A stretch of 64,000 bases of DNA from VAZQ01 sp963817135 (GTDB taxonomy: Bacteria > Pseudomonadota > Alphaproteobacteria > Rhizobiales > Xanthobacteraceae), in NCBI GenBank assembly GCA_963817135.1, contig CAWFNG010000022.1, positions 1-64,000 of the forward strand, written 5' to 3'. Shown piece after piece: positions 1 through 9,068 of the stretch (position 1 is its first letter; each line of letters starts with the position of its first letter). Position numbers and translations under genes: made by a program. The notes beneath the pieces were generated by a model. It saw only the letters and a list, made by a program, of their open reading frames with translations. It was not told the origin of the DNA and did no database searches.

Positions 1-575
1 CCTCTCCGGCGCATCGGTACTTTCGGCCTCGTGGTTGGAGCCACTTGCGCTCTTTCCCCTTAGCAACGCCTGCCAGGTTCTCACGTTCCGTACAAGAGCC
101 CGATTGAGCTTCGCGCCGCCTCCATGCCGGATGCCGCTTGGGCAGTCTCAGAGACATCCCCCAAGCTGATCCCGGAGGAATGGCAACCCCCGGTTTTGGC
201 ATCGTCTAATCGGCTTTCGACACGTCATCAGCGGTTCGCTTGCGCTCGCCTCTCTCAATCATACCTGCCCTAAATCTCGTTCCGACTTTTCCGCAACGTT
301 CACCACCATTGCTTTTGACAACAGCAGCTTGCGGTGGCTTGAGATCAACACCTGATTGCCGAACTCGAAGGGCCTTCCTTCATCTCTCGCAGAGTTACGC
401 ACCGCCGTTTGGACCGGCGATACTCGTGACACAAGACCCTAACCTGACATTCGCGTGACGTGGGAAAACGGTTTCCCTGGGGGCCGCCAATGGTCTTCAG
501 ATTTTCCCGTCTATTACGACTAGTGCCTCGGGTATCCTCACCCAGGCGGCAGTATCCGGACGGGGCGCAGCGCAC
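1..575 (-). mobile_element. Group II intron, 5' part, cut by window edge
   Basis: Read on the minus strand, the sequence starting at 575 opens with the GTGCG 5' end typical of group II introns and continues through blocks I recognise from bacterial group II intron domain I (the CCAAAACCGGG block, the GCTGGGGGATGTC block, the GGGAAAGGGCGCAAGTGGCTC-like block and a CCGAAAGTACCGATGCG block). The reverse transcriptase/maturase reading frame would lie to the left of position 1, so only the non-coding 5' ribozyme part is visible. No protein in this stretch is credible. The insertion point lies about 75 bases beyond the 3' end of the radical SAM pseudogene. The 5' boundary is set only by the GTGCG motif. 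Confidence 0.75.
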
Positions 576-650
576 GACCCTTCAGCGGTGCAGGTATATT
601 CGCGGATGAGCAATCCAATTTGAGCGGCAATTGTGCTATTGCGTTTGCAC

Positions 651-2320
651 TCACGAGCCGCCCTGTGTGTTCATGGCGACTTCCTTTCGTCTTAGCGCGT
701 CATGCGGTTTCATGACATGGCCGAAGCGGCAGACATGCTGGGCGACCGCAGGGATTTCGCCCTCCAATGCGGCGATTTAGACGATCGATTGCCGCCATGA
801 CTTGGCGCGAAAACGGGCCGAGATGCAGGTAGAGCACCAAGGAGAGCCACGACGATCCTCACTGACGCCGGGTTGTTCTTCGCGGAATTCATGAAAGTCC
901 GCCAGAATGCCTCACGCGCCTGCGGAATCTCGGCGACGACCCGGTGGATGGTATTCAGGGCGCTCACCTTGCTGCGAATGTCGCCTTCCGGCAAGTCGCG
1001 CGTGGGTCGGGAGCGATCGAGCAGCGCTATGAGCCGGTCGAGGCGCGCCGCATAGGCGACGGGATCGTAGTCCTCTCAGAATCCGCCTGTAGTCTTGAAG
1101 ATCTCGCAGCGGCCGCAGCGTATCGAAGTTCAAGCCGGCCGTGCATTGGTCGCCGCCGCTCGTCGTAGCGCTGATGTCGTGGTCGAGATGCAGCCGGCCC
1201 TCGCGCGCGAGCCGTCGCGTGAGCTGAGTGTTGGGAAGCGCATAGAGCAAGCCGATCATGCAGACCGGGATGGCGGAAGCCTCGATAAAATCGATCATGG
1301 CCTCGGCCATCGACAGCTTCTCGCTGTCGAAACCCACGATGAAACCCGCGGTCACGAACATCCCGGCGCGGTAGATCTTGTGAACGCTCTCGACGAGGTT
1401 TCGACGCGTGTTCTGTTTCTTCTTCATCGCGACGAGGGAGTCAGGATCCGGGCTTTCAATACCGACAAAGACAGTAAAAAAGTTTGCCGCCTTCATCATC
1501 TCCAGGAGCGCCTGATCGTCGGCGAGATTGACCGATGCCTCGGTGGAGAATTCAAACGGCTGATCGTGGGCGCGCTGCCATCCGGCGAGTTCGGGAAGGA
1601 AGGCCTTGAGCGCCTTTTTGTTGCCGATGAAATTATCGTCGACGAAGTCGACATGGCCGCGATAGCCGAGCGCGTAGAGCGTGTCGAGCTCGGCGAACAC
1701 CTGCTGCGTCGTCTTGGTGCGCGGCACACGTCCGTAAAGCTCGATGATGTCGCAGAACTCGCAAGTGAAAGGACACCCGCGCGAATATTGCACGCCGACA
1801 TAGAGATAGTGATCGAGCTTCAGGAGGTCGAAGCGAGGCACCGGCGTCTTGGTCACATCCACCTGGAATTTGGGTGCGGTGAAAACGCCGGACCTCGCAC
1901 CCGCCTCCCATCCGGCAATGAAATCATCGATGACACCTTCGGCCTCGCCCAGCACCCGAAAATCGGCCGCCGCGTAGACATGGGGGCTCGACGTAGCATC
2001 CGGGCCGCCAACGACCACCGGCTTGCTCCGCGCGCGGCAAAGCTCGATCAGACGCAGCGTATCGGCCTGCTGCGGCAGCATCCCGCCGGTGAAGATCAAG
2101 TCGGCCCACGCCAAGTCAGCCTCGTCAACCGCCTCGGTATTGCAGTCAATGAGACGAACCTTCCAGCTCGTCGGCAGCATCGCGGCAACCGTAATCAGTC
2201 CGAGCGGCGCTGTCGGACGGCGAGCGCCCATCAGCTTACAGGATCGGCAAAGCTCCAAAACGTATCCGCGACGAAGCGCGGATACAGCATGAGCACATTA
2301 TTGGGACGTGGCTCGACCAT
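651..2320 (-). pseudogene. B12-binding radical SAM protein (DUF4070 type), multiple frameshifts
   Basis: The largest open piece (912-2258) has a B12-binding-like N-terminal half, then a radical SAM core with the cluster motif CPFTCEFCD (C-x3-C-x2-C) and the VDDNFIGN and GFIVGFD blocks shared with its neighbour. The true start is probably the ATG at 2318-2320, preceded by GGAGGGGAG; from there the protein reads MVEPRPNNVLMLYPRFVADTF before a frame change near 2240. Further frame changes near 1068, 830 and 785 separate stretches that join into one C-terminus (RGLYDPVAY-like, LPEGDIRSKVSALN, LYLHLGPFS, ALEGEIPAVAQHV) ending at 651. At least four frameshifts make it a pseudogene unless the assembly is poor. 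It is a diverged tandem relative of the intact gene at 2704-4575. Related proteins include hopanoid methylases, but the substrate is unknown. Confidence 0.75.
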
Positions 2321-2703
2321 CTCCCCTCCGGCCGACCAGCGGTCATTACCGTAGCATATTACGCTTGGTCTCAAAAGCCCCTCGGAAGGGCGGGATCATG
2401 CAAATGCGGCGCGCCTTACGCTCAAATTGCCGTACGAGCTTGCGGGCCTGATCTGGCGACAGCATGCGCCTAGAGACATGGCGATCCGCAACATGTCATT
2501 GCAGCAATTCCATCAGCAGGCTAACAATTCACAAGGTCCGGTTCTGGCACGAAGTATGAGTGCCGCCTCGTCCCGGTTACGACTGCTTGCGGATGTACTG
2601 CGGACGAGATTTGCTCGCAGCATTTTCTTCTGTACATGACGGTAATCTTCGGTTAGGCGCGGTCTGATGACGTGCGCCAATCGCGCGATAGACGGCACGC
2701 CGA
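2321..2703. other. Intergenic stretch, no gene seen
   Basis: This 383-base gap between the two radical SAM genes holds only short overlapping frames without a convincing ribosome binding site or recognisable protein. The strong ribosome binding site of the pseudogene lies at its left edge. Confidence 0.5.
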
Positions 2704-4575
2704 CTAGTCGACGCGTCGCGCGAACACCAAGTTGAACACCGACGAGTCGATGGGCACCAGCGCGCGCAGGCGTTCGTCAACGACGATGTGCACCCGGTCG
2801 CCGTATCGGACCAGTCGACGCAGCAGGCCCTGGAAGTGGTCGAACTGATGCGCCTGGAGGGCATCAACGCGCAGGGTAACGCTGGCACGCGTGTCCTTGA
2901 GCAGACGCTCCAAGCCCGGTGCGGCGCGTTTGAAGAATGGCCCGTCCAGTTTCCCCTTCAGACAGACCGCCAGATCCGGGGCGCTCGTGCGCCGCAGCTT
3001 CAGCGTCACATTGCCCGCTGCCACGTAGCGATCGATGGCACTGCGCACGGAATCCACACGCCGCTCCAGCGAACCTTGTTCAGCCGGTTCGACCGTCACG
3101 CGCCGCTCGGCGAATTCCTTCATGGAAAGGGCGCCGATCCAATCCGCTGCCACCGTTGGCAGTTGAGACGGCGCGAGCCAAGGTAGCGTGCGTAGGAAAT
3201 GCCAAATTCGCCTCGGCCCACCGGGTATGATGCCGCGCAATACCAAGCGCCAAAAGATGCCGAGGCCTTGACGCGCGGAATAGCCACCGCTGTAAGTCGG
3301 TGCGCTGAGGAAGCGGAGCTGGTTGCGGATGCGCCGCGCAATCTCACGGTCGGTCAGGAGTCTCTTGTAGAGCGCAATATAGCCGTCCACCATCGCCTCG
3401 TAGGGCATGCTCATTGGGATCACGTTGGTGTCTGGCCGGGTGTTGTCGTGCACATCCTCTAGCGTGGTCAGCCGTCCTTCCCTCTTCAGCCGATCATAAA
3501 GCGGAGTCTTGGGCAGCGCCGTGAGCAGCCCGATCATGGGAACCATGATGCCGGCTTCGGTGATGAAACGATATTGCTGCTCGAAGGTCCCTGTCGTGTC
3601 GTGATCGAAGCCGATGATGAAGCCCGCCATAACGTCGATACCGTACGAGTAGATGCGGCGGACTGAGGTGAGGATGTCCTCGTGCAGGTTCTGGGTCTTC
3701 TTGGTTTCCCTCAGGCTTGCGGGGTCGGTCAATTCGATGCCGATGAACACCCAGCCGAAGTGGGCGTCGCGAAACAGCTGCAGCAGATCCTTGTGCTGAG
3801 CCATGTTGAGCGAGGCTTCGGTGCCGAAACTGAATTTATAATTGTGCTTGTCCTGATACTCCTTGAGGAAGGCGAGCAGCTTCTTGGCAACCGGCAGGTT
3901 TCCAATCAAATTGTCATCCACGAAGAAGACACTGTGGACCTTGAGGCGGCGCAACTCGTCCAATTCGCGACCCACTTGCTCCAGGCTCTTAACGCGCGGC
4001 TTGCGACCGAACATGACGATGATGTCGCAGAACTCGCAACGAAATGGGCAGCCGCGCGAGAACTGCAGCGAGACGTAGCTGTAGCGCTCGAGCTTCAGGA
4101 GGTCGAAGCGCGGCGTCGGGGAGTCGGTGAGGGCCACCGTCCCGGTCTCGTGGTATAGTGGTTTGGGGCTGCCGTGCTCGAAGTCGCGGCAGAACTCCTT
4201 CCAGATGTATTCGGATTCCCCGGCGGCGACGGTGTCGGCGTGGGTGGTGTATTGTTCCGGGCACAGCGACGCGTAGCTGCCGCCGGCGACCACATAGTGG
4301 CCGCGGCTGCGATAGTAGGCGAGCAACTCCTGCTGACGCGGGAACTGCACGCCCATGCCACAAACCCCGACGATGTCGGCCTGCGGTTCCAACGGGATCG
4401 GCTCGATGTTCTCGTCTACGATCTCGACTTCCCAGTGCGGCGGGCACAGCGCCGCCAGCGTGGCCAGGCCCAGCGGCGGGTTCATGGTCCGCTTGTTCGG
4501 CAAAACCTCAGCAAGCGCCCACTTGGAGCTCCAGAAGCTCTCCGGAAATCGAGGGTTGATCAGCAGCAGGCGCAT
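2704..4575 (-). CDS. B12-binding domain radical SAM protein (DUF4070 type)
   Basis: Intact 623-residue protein. Residues 1-150 form a cobalamin-binding-type Rossmann half, with an N-terminal MRLLLINPRFPESFWS and a GVCGMGVQ block. A radical SAM core follows, with the iron-sulfur motif CPFRCEFCD (C-x3-C-x2-C) near residue 180, FFVDDNLIGN, and MAGFIIGFDHD. The C-terminal 200 residues match the DUF4070 layout and end in a basic region of unknown role. Such proteins use S-adenosylmethionine and cobalamin for radical methylation or related chemistry; members include hopanoid methylases, but the sequence does not identify the substrate. It lies downstream of no obvious operon partner except the decayed relative at 651-2320. 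Confidence 0.85.
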   Translation of the reverse strand: MRLLLINPRFPESFWSSKWALAEVLPNKRTMNPPLGLATLAALCPPHWEVEIVDENIEPIPLEPQADIVGVCGMGVQFPRQQELLAYYRSRGHYVVAGGSYASLCPEQYTTHADTVAAGESEYIWKEFCRDFEHGSPKPLYHETGTVALTDSPTPRFDLLKLERYSYVSLQFSRGCPFRCEFCDIIVMFGRKPRVKSLEQVGRELDELRRLKVHSVFFVDDNLIGNLPVAKKLLAFLKEYQDKHNYKFSFGTEASLNMAQHKDLLQLFRDAHFGWVFIGIELTDPASLRETKKTQNLHEDILTSVRRIYSYGIDVMAGFIIGFDHDTTGTFEQQYRFITEAGIMVPMIGLLTALPKTPLYDRLKREGRLTTLEDVHDNTRPDTNVIPMSMPYEAMVDGYIALYKRLLTDREIARRIRNQLRFLSAPTYSGGYSARQGLGIFWRLVLRGIIPGGPRRIWHFLRTLPWLAPSQLPTVAADWIGALSMKEFAERRVTVEPAEQGSLERRVDSVRSAIDRYVAAGNVTLKLRRTSAPDLAVCLKGKLDGPFFKRAAPGLERLLKDTRASVTLRVDALQAHQFDHFQGLLRRLVRYGDRVHIVVDERLRALVPIDSSVFNLVFARRVD

Positions 4576-5080
4576 GTGAACCGTCCTTTTGGTCTAAGAC
4601 GCGTAGTGCGACAAGGGCTTCACTCGCAACTTCTTCTTCTGCAGGCTCTGTGACGTTAGTGAGCGCGCCGCCGAGCAGCGGCCCGATGCTGAAGCCAAGC
4701 ATCATAACCCGGTCCAAGCGCCGATCGCTGCTGAGCCATCACACAGGATAACACAACATAACCTAAGGCACTAACCTGTCGTTGCCGAAAATTCCGTCTT
4801 GCGTTTTCGCGCGATGAAGCAGAAACCAGGGAAAATCATCTGACGTGATGCTTGCCATCCTGCTGTCTTGGGATGTTTGTCGCCAAAAGATCGATCGGAA
4901 AACTGCGAAAAGCCAGCGGTTGCTTCCATTCCAATATGGCTTAGAACGTCAGTCCTTTCTGGATCATCTTATTGCTGGTTTCCGGACGAGCTGATCATCA
5001 AATGGTCCTCGCCCTTGGCTCGCGTTGGGCACTGGCACATATGGCGAGTTGCTCAAAGTGATGCCCGATCTGCAGCCAAC
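4576..5080. other. Intergenic stretch, no supported gene
   Basis: About 505 bases between two leftward genes. A short minus-strand frame ending at 4508 begins MDRVMMLGFSIGPLLGGALT, which resembles a transporter transmembrane segment and could be a fragment of an MFS-type protein, but it is too short to call. Nothing else is recognised. Confidence 0.35.
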
Positions 5081-6364
5081 TCAAGTAGCTGCAGCCATGC
5101 TGAACGCAATAAAGATGCCCGCAGCTGCAAGGACGCCGAGCGCTGCGGCATTCTGCGCAGTAGTCCAGCCGCCGGCGAACAAAGCTGCATAGCCCGCCTT
5201 GAGCAGATTATTCGACGACGTGGCGATCAAGATGGCGGGGGCGATCGCTTCGGTCGGCACCTCTGACGTGCCCCCCTGCGCAAGATTAAGGACGAATGGA
5301 TCGATATCAGTAAACCCGATGATGGCGGCCAGCGAATACACGCCGGTTACACCGAATTGGGTAGTAACCCAGGTCGAGAGCAACGAGGTAATAATGAACA
5401 GGATTGCGAAGATGGCGGCGGCGCCGAGCTCCAAGGGATTTTGACGGAGCGAAATGCGTTCCGACTTGGAAAATGGGAGGGAGAACCAATACTGGAGCGC
5501 GCAAATCAAGAGAGCGCCACCGAAAAGAGCCAATAGCGGGATCGCCAGACGGTATGCGAGCGCGAGGTTGAAGATTGCAACGATCGCCAAGATGCGGAGA
5601 TACATCATCCCGGTAGCAAGGGTAATCCCCACCTGCGCCTGCGGCCGTATCGTTTCATCGGCTCTCGCTCGGTGCGCCAGGACGATAGTGGTGGCGGTGG
5701 AAGAGTAAAGCCCACCGAGAGCCGCTGTCCACAATCCGCCTGTTGTTGGCACCAAGTAGCGTTGTGCAAGGTAGCTTGCATAGGAAAGCGCGCAGACGGC
5801 GACCAATGCGAGCCAAGCTTGGCGCGGCGTGATGCTTGTAAGCGTTGTGACGGGCTCGGTCGGAAGCAGCGGAAGAATGATGCTCGTCAAGATCAAAAAC
5901 TGGCCCGCTGTTACGATCTCCTCTACCTCGACACGACGTGCCAGCTCGTGAAGTTGTTCACGGCCCGTGAGGAGCAGAACTGCGACAACCGTCGTGCCCA
6001 CTGCGACCCAGTTGGGCAATGCCAAAGCGATTGCGCCAAGGAGGTAGGCGTGCACGTTGAGCAGGAGAACCATTATGCCGACATTCGGCTCTCCTTGCTC
6101 ATCACGTTCACGGATGTGCTCCCGATAGAACAGGGAGAGCCATATTCCGAGCAACACAAGCCCGGCGGTGAACGGGACGAAATGCACGGGATCAAACAGA
6201 TACAGCATGCCGCCGGCGAGGGCGAGCATCGGGAACGTCCGAATGCCGCCTGGGCGCTTTGTCTCGGCATGTGCAAAGAAATCTTCGAAGGCCAGGCCCA
6301 GAAAGAAGCTCAATCCGAGAAGGAGGCCCAAGTTTACAATTGAGGGAGCAGCGCCCATGAGCAT
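5081..6364 (-). CDS. MgtC/SapB-type membrane protein with DUF4010 domain
   Basis: Polytopic inner-membrane protein with roughly ten hydrophobic segments. The N-terminal part (GLLLGLSFFLGLAFEDFFAH, then KRPGGIRTFPMLALAGG) is the MgtC/SapB-like motif region, and the C-terminal half matches DUF4010 proteins (GGLWTAALGGLYSSTATTIVLA; VYSLAAIIGFTDIDPFVLNL). The frame stays open upstream to 6598, but the family normally begins close to the GLLLGL block, so the ATG at 6362-6364 is preferred; its ribosome binding site is weak. The function of DUF4010 proteins is not established; a transport or channel role is only inferred. No operon partner is evident. Confidence 0.8.
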   Translation of the reverse strand: MLMGAAPSIVNLGLLLGLSFFLGLAFEDFFAHAETKRPGGIRTFPMLALAGGMLYLFDPVHFVPFTAGLVLLGIWLSLFYREHIRERDEQGEPNVGIMVLLLNVHAYLLGAIALALPNWVAVGTTVVAVLLLTGREQLHELARRVEVEEIVTAGQFLILTSIILPLLPTEPVTTLTSITPRQAWLALVAVCALSYASYLAQRYLVPTTGGLWTAALGGLYSSTATTIVLAHRARADETIRPQAQVGITLATGMMYLRILAIVAIFNLALAYRLAIPLLALFGGALLICALQYWFSLPFSKSERISLRQNPLELGAAAIFAILFIITSLLSTWVTTQFGVTGVYSLAAIIGFTDIDPFVLNLAQGGTSEVPTEAIAPAILIATSSNNLLKAGYAALFAGGWTTAQNAAALGVLAAAGIFIAFSMAAAT

Positions 6365-6660
6365 GTGCTCGGCACCAGGAGTGTATGCGGTCATTCGTAG
6401 CGTAGCGCACGCTGCCAAAGTAGTCGACGATGTTAGTCCTTCCGCTGTCAGGCAGGCACCAATTGTCCGGTGCACAGCAGCTAGCATTAGAATGATTAAA
6501 CCAAGAACGATGCTTGTTCCGCTGTGCCAACCTAAAATCGGTCCGATGCGCCCAAAGCGCGAGCAAAGCGCGCTATTCCTGCTCTCCGCAGGCAGCAAGC
6601 TGGGAGTTGCCTAGGGAATTGGTGATATTGTGGCGATGCTTAAGCAGTGGGAGACACACA

Positions 6661-6855
6661 ATGACAAGAGATGAGAAAATCCAAAGGATCATTGAACGCG
6701 CTATCCAATCAGCTTTCATTGACTTTCCGGATGCAGGAAACGGGATGATGTGGCCGCAAAATTACAAAGAACCGAACGAGTGCAAGACTGTGGCAACTGC
6801 CGTCCTCTCAGCTCTCAAAAATGCAGGCTACAAACTTACGTTGGATTCAAACTGA
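6661..6855 (+). CDS. Small hypothetical protein
   Basis: 64 residues beginning MTRDEKIQRIIERAIQSAF, apparently soluble and helical, with no family recognised. The ATG is preceded by GGGAG at good spacing, which argues for this start over the longer open frame from 6514. It lies between the divergent DUF4010 gene and ppk2. Confidence 0.5.
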   Translation: MTRDEKIQRIIERAIQSAFIDFPDAGNGMMWPQNYKEPNECKTVATAVLSALKNAGYKLTLDSN

Positions 6856-6959
6856 GGACTATCCGACCCTGCTTTTCCAGAGGGCGCGAGGATTGTCTCG
6901 TCCGGTCGTGCTCACTTTTATTGAGGTTGCAAACACGCACATGAAAAAGGGAGGGCATC

Positions 6960-7919
6960 ATGAATTTTCGAAAGAAGTTCGTCGTGAAGCCGGGTGACAA
7001 ATTTAGACTTGGCGACATTGACCCAGCCTACAAAGGTGAGCACGAGAGTCACCAGAGCGGGGCGGCTGAGCTTGCGCGCCACACCGCAAGCCTCGCACGA
7101 CTGCAATACCAACTCTACGCCGAAGACAAGCGTTCGTTACTCATTATCTTGCAAGGTCTCGATGCGGCAGGCAAAGACGGTGTCATACGTCACGTCGTCA
7201 GCGGCACGAATCCACAGGGGGTCAACGTAGCGTGTTTTAGACAACCCACACATGAGGAACTCGCCCACGATTTCCTTTGGCGTGCTCACCATCATACGCC
7301 AGCAAACGGTGAGATAATGATTTTTAACCGCTCTCACTACGAAGATGTGCTCGTCGTTCGGGTGCACAACATCGTGCCGAAGTCGGTCTGGTCAAAACGC
7401 TATGATCGTATTCGCGAATTCGAAAAGCTTCTTATCGAGGCGAACACACACATCGTTAAGTTCCATCTCCATATCAGTCCGCAAGAGCAGCTCGCCCGGT
7501 TTAAAGAGCGCCTAGAGGACCCGCATCGAAACTGGAAGATCCGCAATTCGGACTATACCGAGCGAGAATATTGGCCAGCCTATATTGAAGCGTTCGAAGA
7601 CGCTATGCGCGAGACAAGCACGACGCGCGCACCCTGGTATGTTATTCCGTCAAACCACAAGTGGTTTCGCGATCTCGCGATTTCGAGTATTCTTGTCGAT
7701 ACCCTCGACGAGATGGATATTCAAATTCCGCAACCCTTGGCCGATCTAAAGGCAATTCGTCGCCAGTACCATTCGGCAATGATCGAGCAAACGAAGGATG
7801 GACAGCTCGGTCTTCTTCCAAGCGGACCGAAAAAGCACAATCAGAATTCGGCGGCCGGAATTGCAAAAGGTCGGTACAAGGCAGCGCGACGGAACAAGTC
7901 GATGCGATCCGCGGAATAA
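6960..7919 (+). CDS. ppk2: Polyphosphate kinase 2 (PPK2 family)
   Basis: 319-residue PPK2-type kinase, which transfers phosphate between polyphosphate and nucleoside mono- or diphosphates in the cytoplasm. The Walker A motif is GLDAAGKDG near residue 67, the Walker B-like region is NRSHYEDVLVVRVHN near 123, and a basic lid region lies near 175-190 (ERLEDPHRNWKIRNSDYTER). The C-terminus is basic and unstructured. Length and motif order fit the single-domain PPK2 enzymes. It sits at the edge of a stress and low-oxygen gene block, which fits polyphosphate use under energy limitation (inference). The start has a GGGAGG ribosome binding site just upstream. Confidence 0.92.
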   Translation: MNFRKKFVVKPGDKFRLGDIDPAYKGEHESHQSGAAELARHTASLARLQYQLYAEDKRSLLIILQGLDAAGKDGVIRHVVSGTNPQGVNVACFRQPTHEELAHDFLWRAHHHTPANGEIMIFNRSHYEDVLVVRVHNIVPKSVWSKRYDRIREFEKLLIEANTHIVKFHLHISPQEQLARFKERLEDPHRNWKIRNSDYTEREYWPAYIEAFEDAMRETSTTRAPWYVIPSNHKWFRDLAISSILVDTLDEMDIQIPQPLADLKAIRRQYHSAMIEQTKDGQLGLLPSGPKKHNQNSAAGIAKGRYKAARRNKSMRSAE

Positions 7920-8077
7920 GAAATCAAGCTTCCGCTCTTTACTAATATGGGTCCGAATAGATTGCGGGCAGGAGGAGTGCGTCAACGCCGGGCTCGAAAA
8001 GGTGAAGCAGCAATTGCAGCAGCTGCGGAGCTTTCGGCTGGGAAAGACGCTTATCCCCTGATCCTTTACCTCTTGCC

Positions 8078-8359
8078 TCATGCGTCCAGGGGCGCAGCCC
8101 CGGCTGAGGCTAGCCGGGTATGGCTATTCCTCATTCCGCAGCAATTTTCTTTGCGGGTTCCAGATTGCAAGCCATGGCGATCGGTTACGTAATGATCTGG
8201 ACCCAACGCTTCGGCGGCTTCGAGGGCCAATTCGAGCGATTGAAACGTCTGCACGGTATGGCCGCGGTAAGTCGTCACGCGAAACGGAGCGTGTACGCCG
8301 TGATTCTCTCTGCCTTTTCCGAGAAATCCGCGTACGCGGGCTGTTACTTCATTTGGCAT
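8078..8359 (-). CDS. Hypothetical protein, short conserved type
   Basis: 93 residues; the middle part (FRVTTYRGHTVQTFQSLELALEAAEALGPDHYVTDRHGLQ) resembles small uncharacterised proteins I recall from Bradyrhizobium relatives. A good ribosome binding site (AGGA, 6 bases before the ATG) supports the start at 8359. A perfect FixK-type box at 8417-8430 is correctly placed to drive this gene or the divergent one at 8485. Function unknown. Confidence 0.5.
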   Translation of the reverse strand: MPNEVTARVRGFLGKGRENHGVHAPFRVTTYRGHTVQTFQSLELALEAAEALGPDHYVTDRHGLQSGTRKENCCGMRNSHTRLASAGAAPLDA

Positions 8360-8416
8360 CGGCTTTCCTAATCGGCCGAGAATTCGCTTGTATGCAGCCT
8401 GCGACGGTTCTGTGGA

Positions 8417-8430
8417 TTGATCTGCATCAA
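8417..8430. promoter_or_regulatory. FixK/FNR-type box
   Basis: TTGATCTGCATCAA, a perfect TTGA-N6-TCAA site, lies between the divergent genes starting at 8359 and 8485. Its centre (8423.5) is about 42 bases from transcription starts that would give 20-25 base leaders for either gene. No strong -10 is obvious on the plus strand. Confidence 0.7.
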
Positions 8431-8484
8431 CCGGACGTTCTCCAAGCCATGTTACCAGTGCTGTTCATGCACAGGATGATCCCG

Positions 8485-8697
8485 ATGAATGCGCACTGCG
8501 ACAGCGCTCAGCCGTCCCGACCTCTTCTGAGGTCTGTGGCAGGTATTGTCTGTGTCATTTTTCTGACAATTGGCGCAGCACTGCTCATGAGCGATCCCCG
8601 AACGCATGTTATAGGCGCGCTCGCGTTCCTGCCGCTGCTCCTTTGCCCGCTCATGCACCTGTTTATGAAGCATCCACAGCCATTCGAAAAGGAGTAG
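8485..8697 (+). CDS. Small membrane protein, DUF2933-like
   Basis: 70 residues with two hydrophobic segments (SVAGIVCVIFLTIGAALLM and VIGALAFLPLLLCPLMHLFM). The second, ending LLLCPLMHLFM, is the signature of DUF2933 small membrane proteins. The ATG at 8485 is chosen because AGGA lies 9 bases upstream and a FixK-type box sits about 60 bases upstream; in-frame ATGs at 8467 and 8476 are alternatives. The longer frame opening at 8080 is not supported. Molecular role unknown. Confidence 0.6.
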   Translation: MNAHCDSAQPSRPLLRSVAGIVCVIFLTIGAALLMSDPRTHVIGALAFLPLLLCPLMHLFMKHPQPFEKE

Positions 8698-8723
8698 GAA
8701 CGCGCACGTCTGGCTGCTTTCTG

Positions 8724-8870
8724 ATGACCGTTTTGGGCACCCCGCTGCGTCAACGTTTGATCGAAGACATGAATGCGCGCAAGCTCTGCGCCGTTACGCA
8801 GAGAGGGCACATCCTCAGCTTCAAACGTTTCGCGGCGTTTCTGAAGCGATCCCCTGACACAGCTTCATAA
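8724..8870 (+). pseudogene. Tyrosine recombinase N-terminal fragment
   Basis: Codes for MTVLGTPLRQRLIEDMNARKL followed by THILSFKRFAAFLKRSPDTAS-like sequence and then stops. This matches the N-terminal core-binding (SAM-like) segment of phage-type integrases found next to IS91-type elements; no catalytic domain (R..HxxR..Y) follows. It is a remnant of a mobile element and a sign of past insertion in this region. Confidence 0.55.
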
Positions 8871-8964
8871 GCAGCGTTGGCGGTATGGTAAGGCGCATAG
8901 TCGGCTGCGAAATTGCCGCGCGCTCCTGTGGCTCGCCCAGGGCTACCCAGCTACCGAACTACGG

Positions 8965-9045
8965 GAAACCCCTTAGGTATTTCATCTGGATTTTCATGGA
9001 GCGAAATGGGGGCTATCGATAACACATTAACCATGACCGCATGGG
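8965..9045 (+). promoter_or_regulatory. Promoter-like block, copy A, before sigma factor gene
   Basis: This block shares CCCTTAGG, then GGA(A)TTTTCAT, CGAAAT, and a 16-base stretch CACATTAACCATGACC with the segment at 12393-12464, in the same order and with similar spacing. Both copies end a short way before a start codon, with AAGGGGAT near it. The two are likely related promoters or operators; the regulator is unknown. Confidence 0.45.
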
Positions 9046-9068
9046 CTTACGGGGATAAGGGGATCGTC

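Noticed and set aside
2264..2287. 9-bp perfect inverted repeat GTATCCGCG/CGCGGATAC
   Set aside because: It falls within the N-terminal coding part of the radical SAM pseudogene; no T-run and no sign of a separate function.
912..2354. Long plus-strand open frame opposite the radical SAM pseudogene
   Set aside because: It is an antisense shadow in GC-rich DNA; the minus strand carries clear radical SAM motifs.
4508..4717. Possible MFS transporter fragment (GFSIGPLLGGALT)
   Set aside because: Too short and without further transporter segments in any frame nearby.
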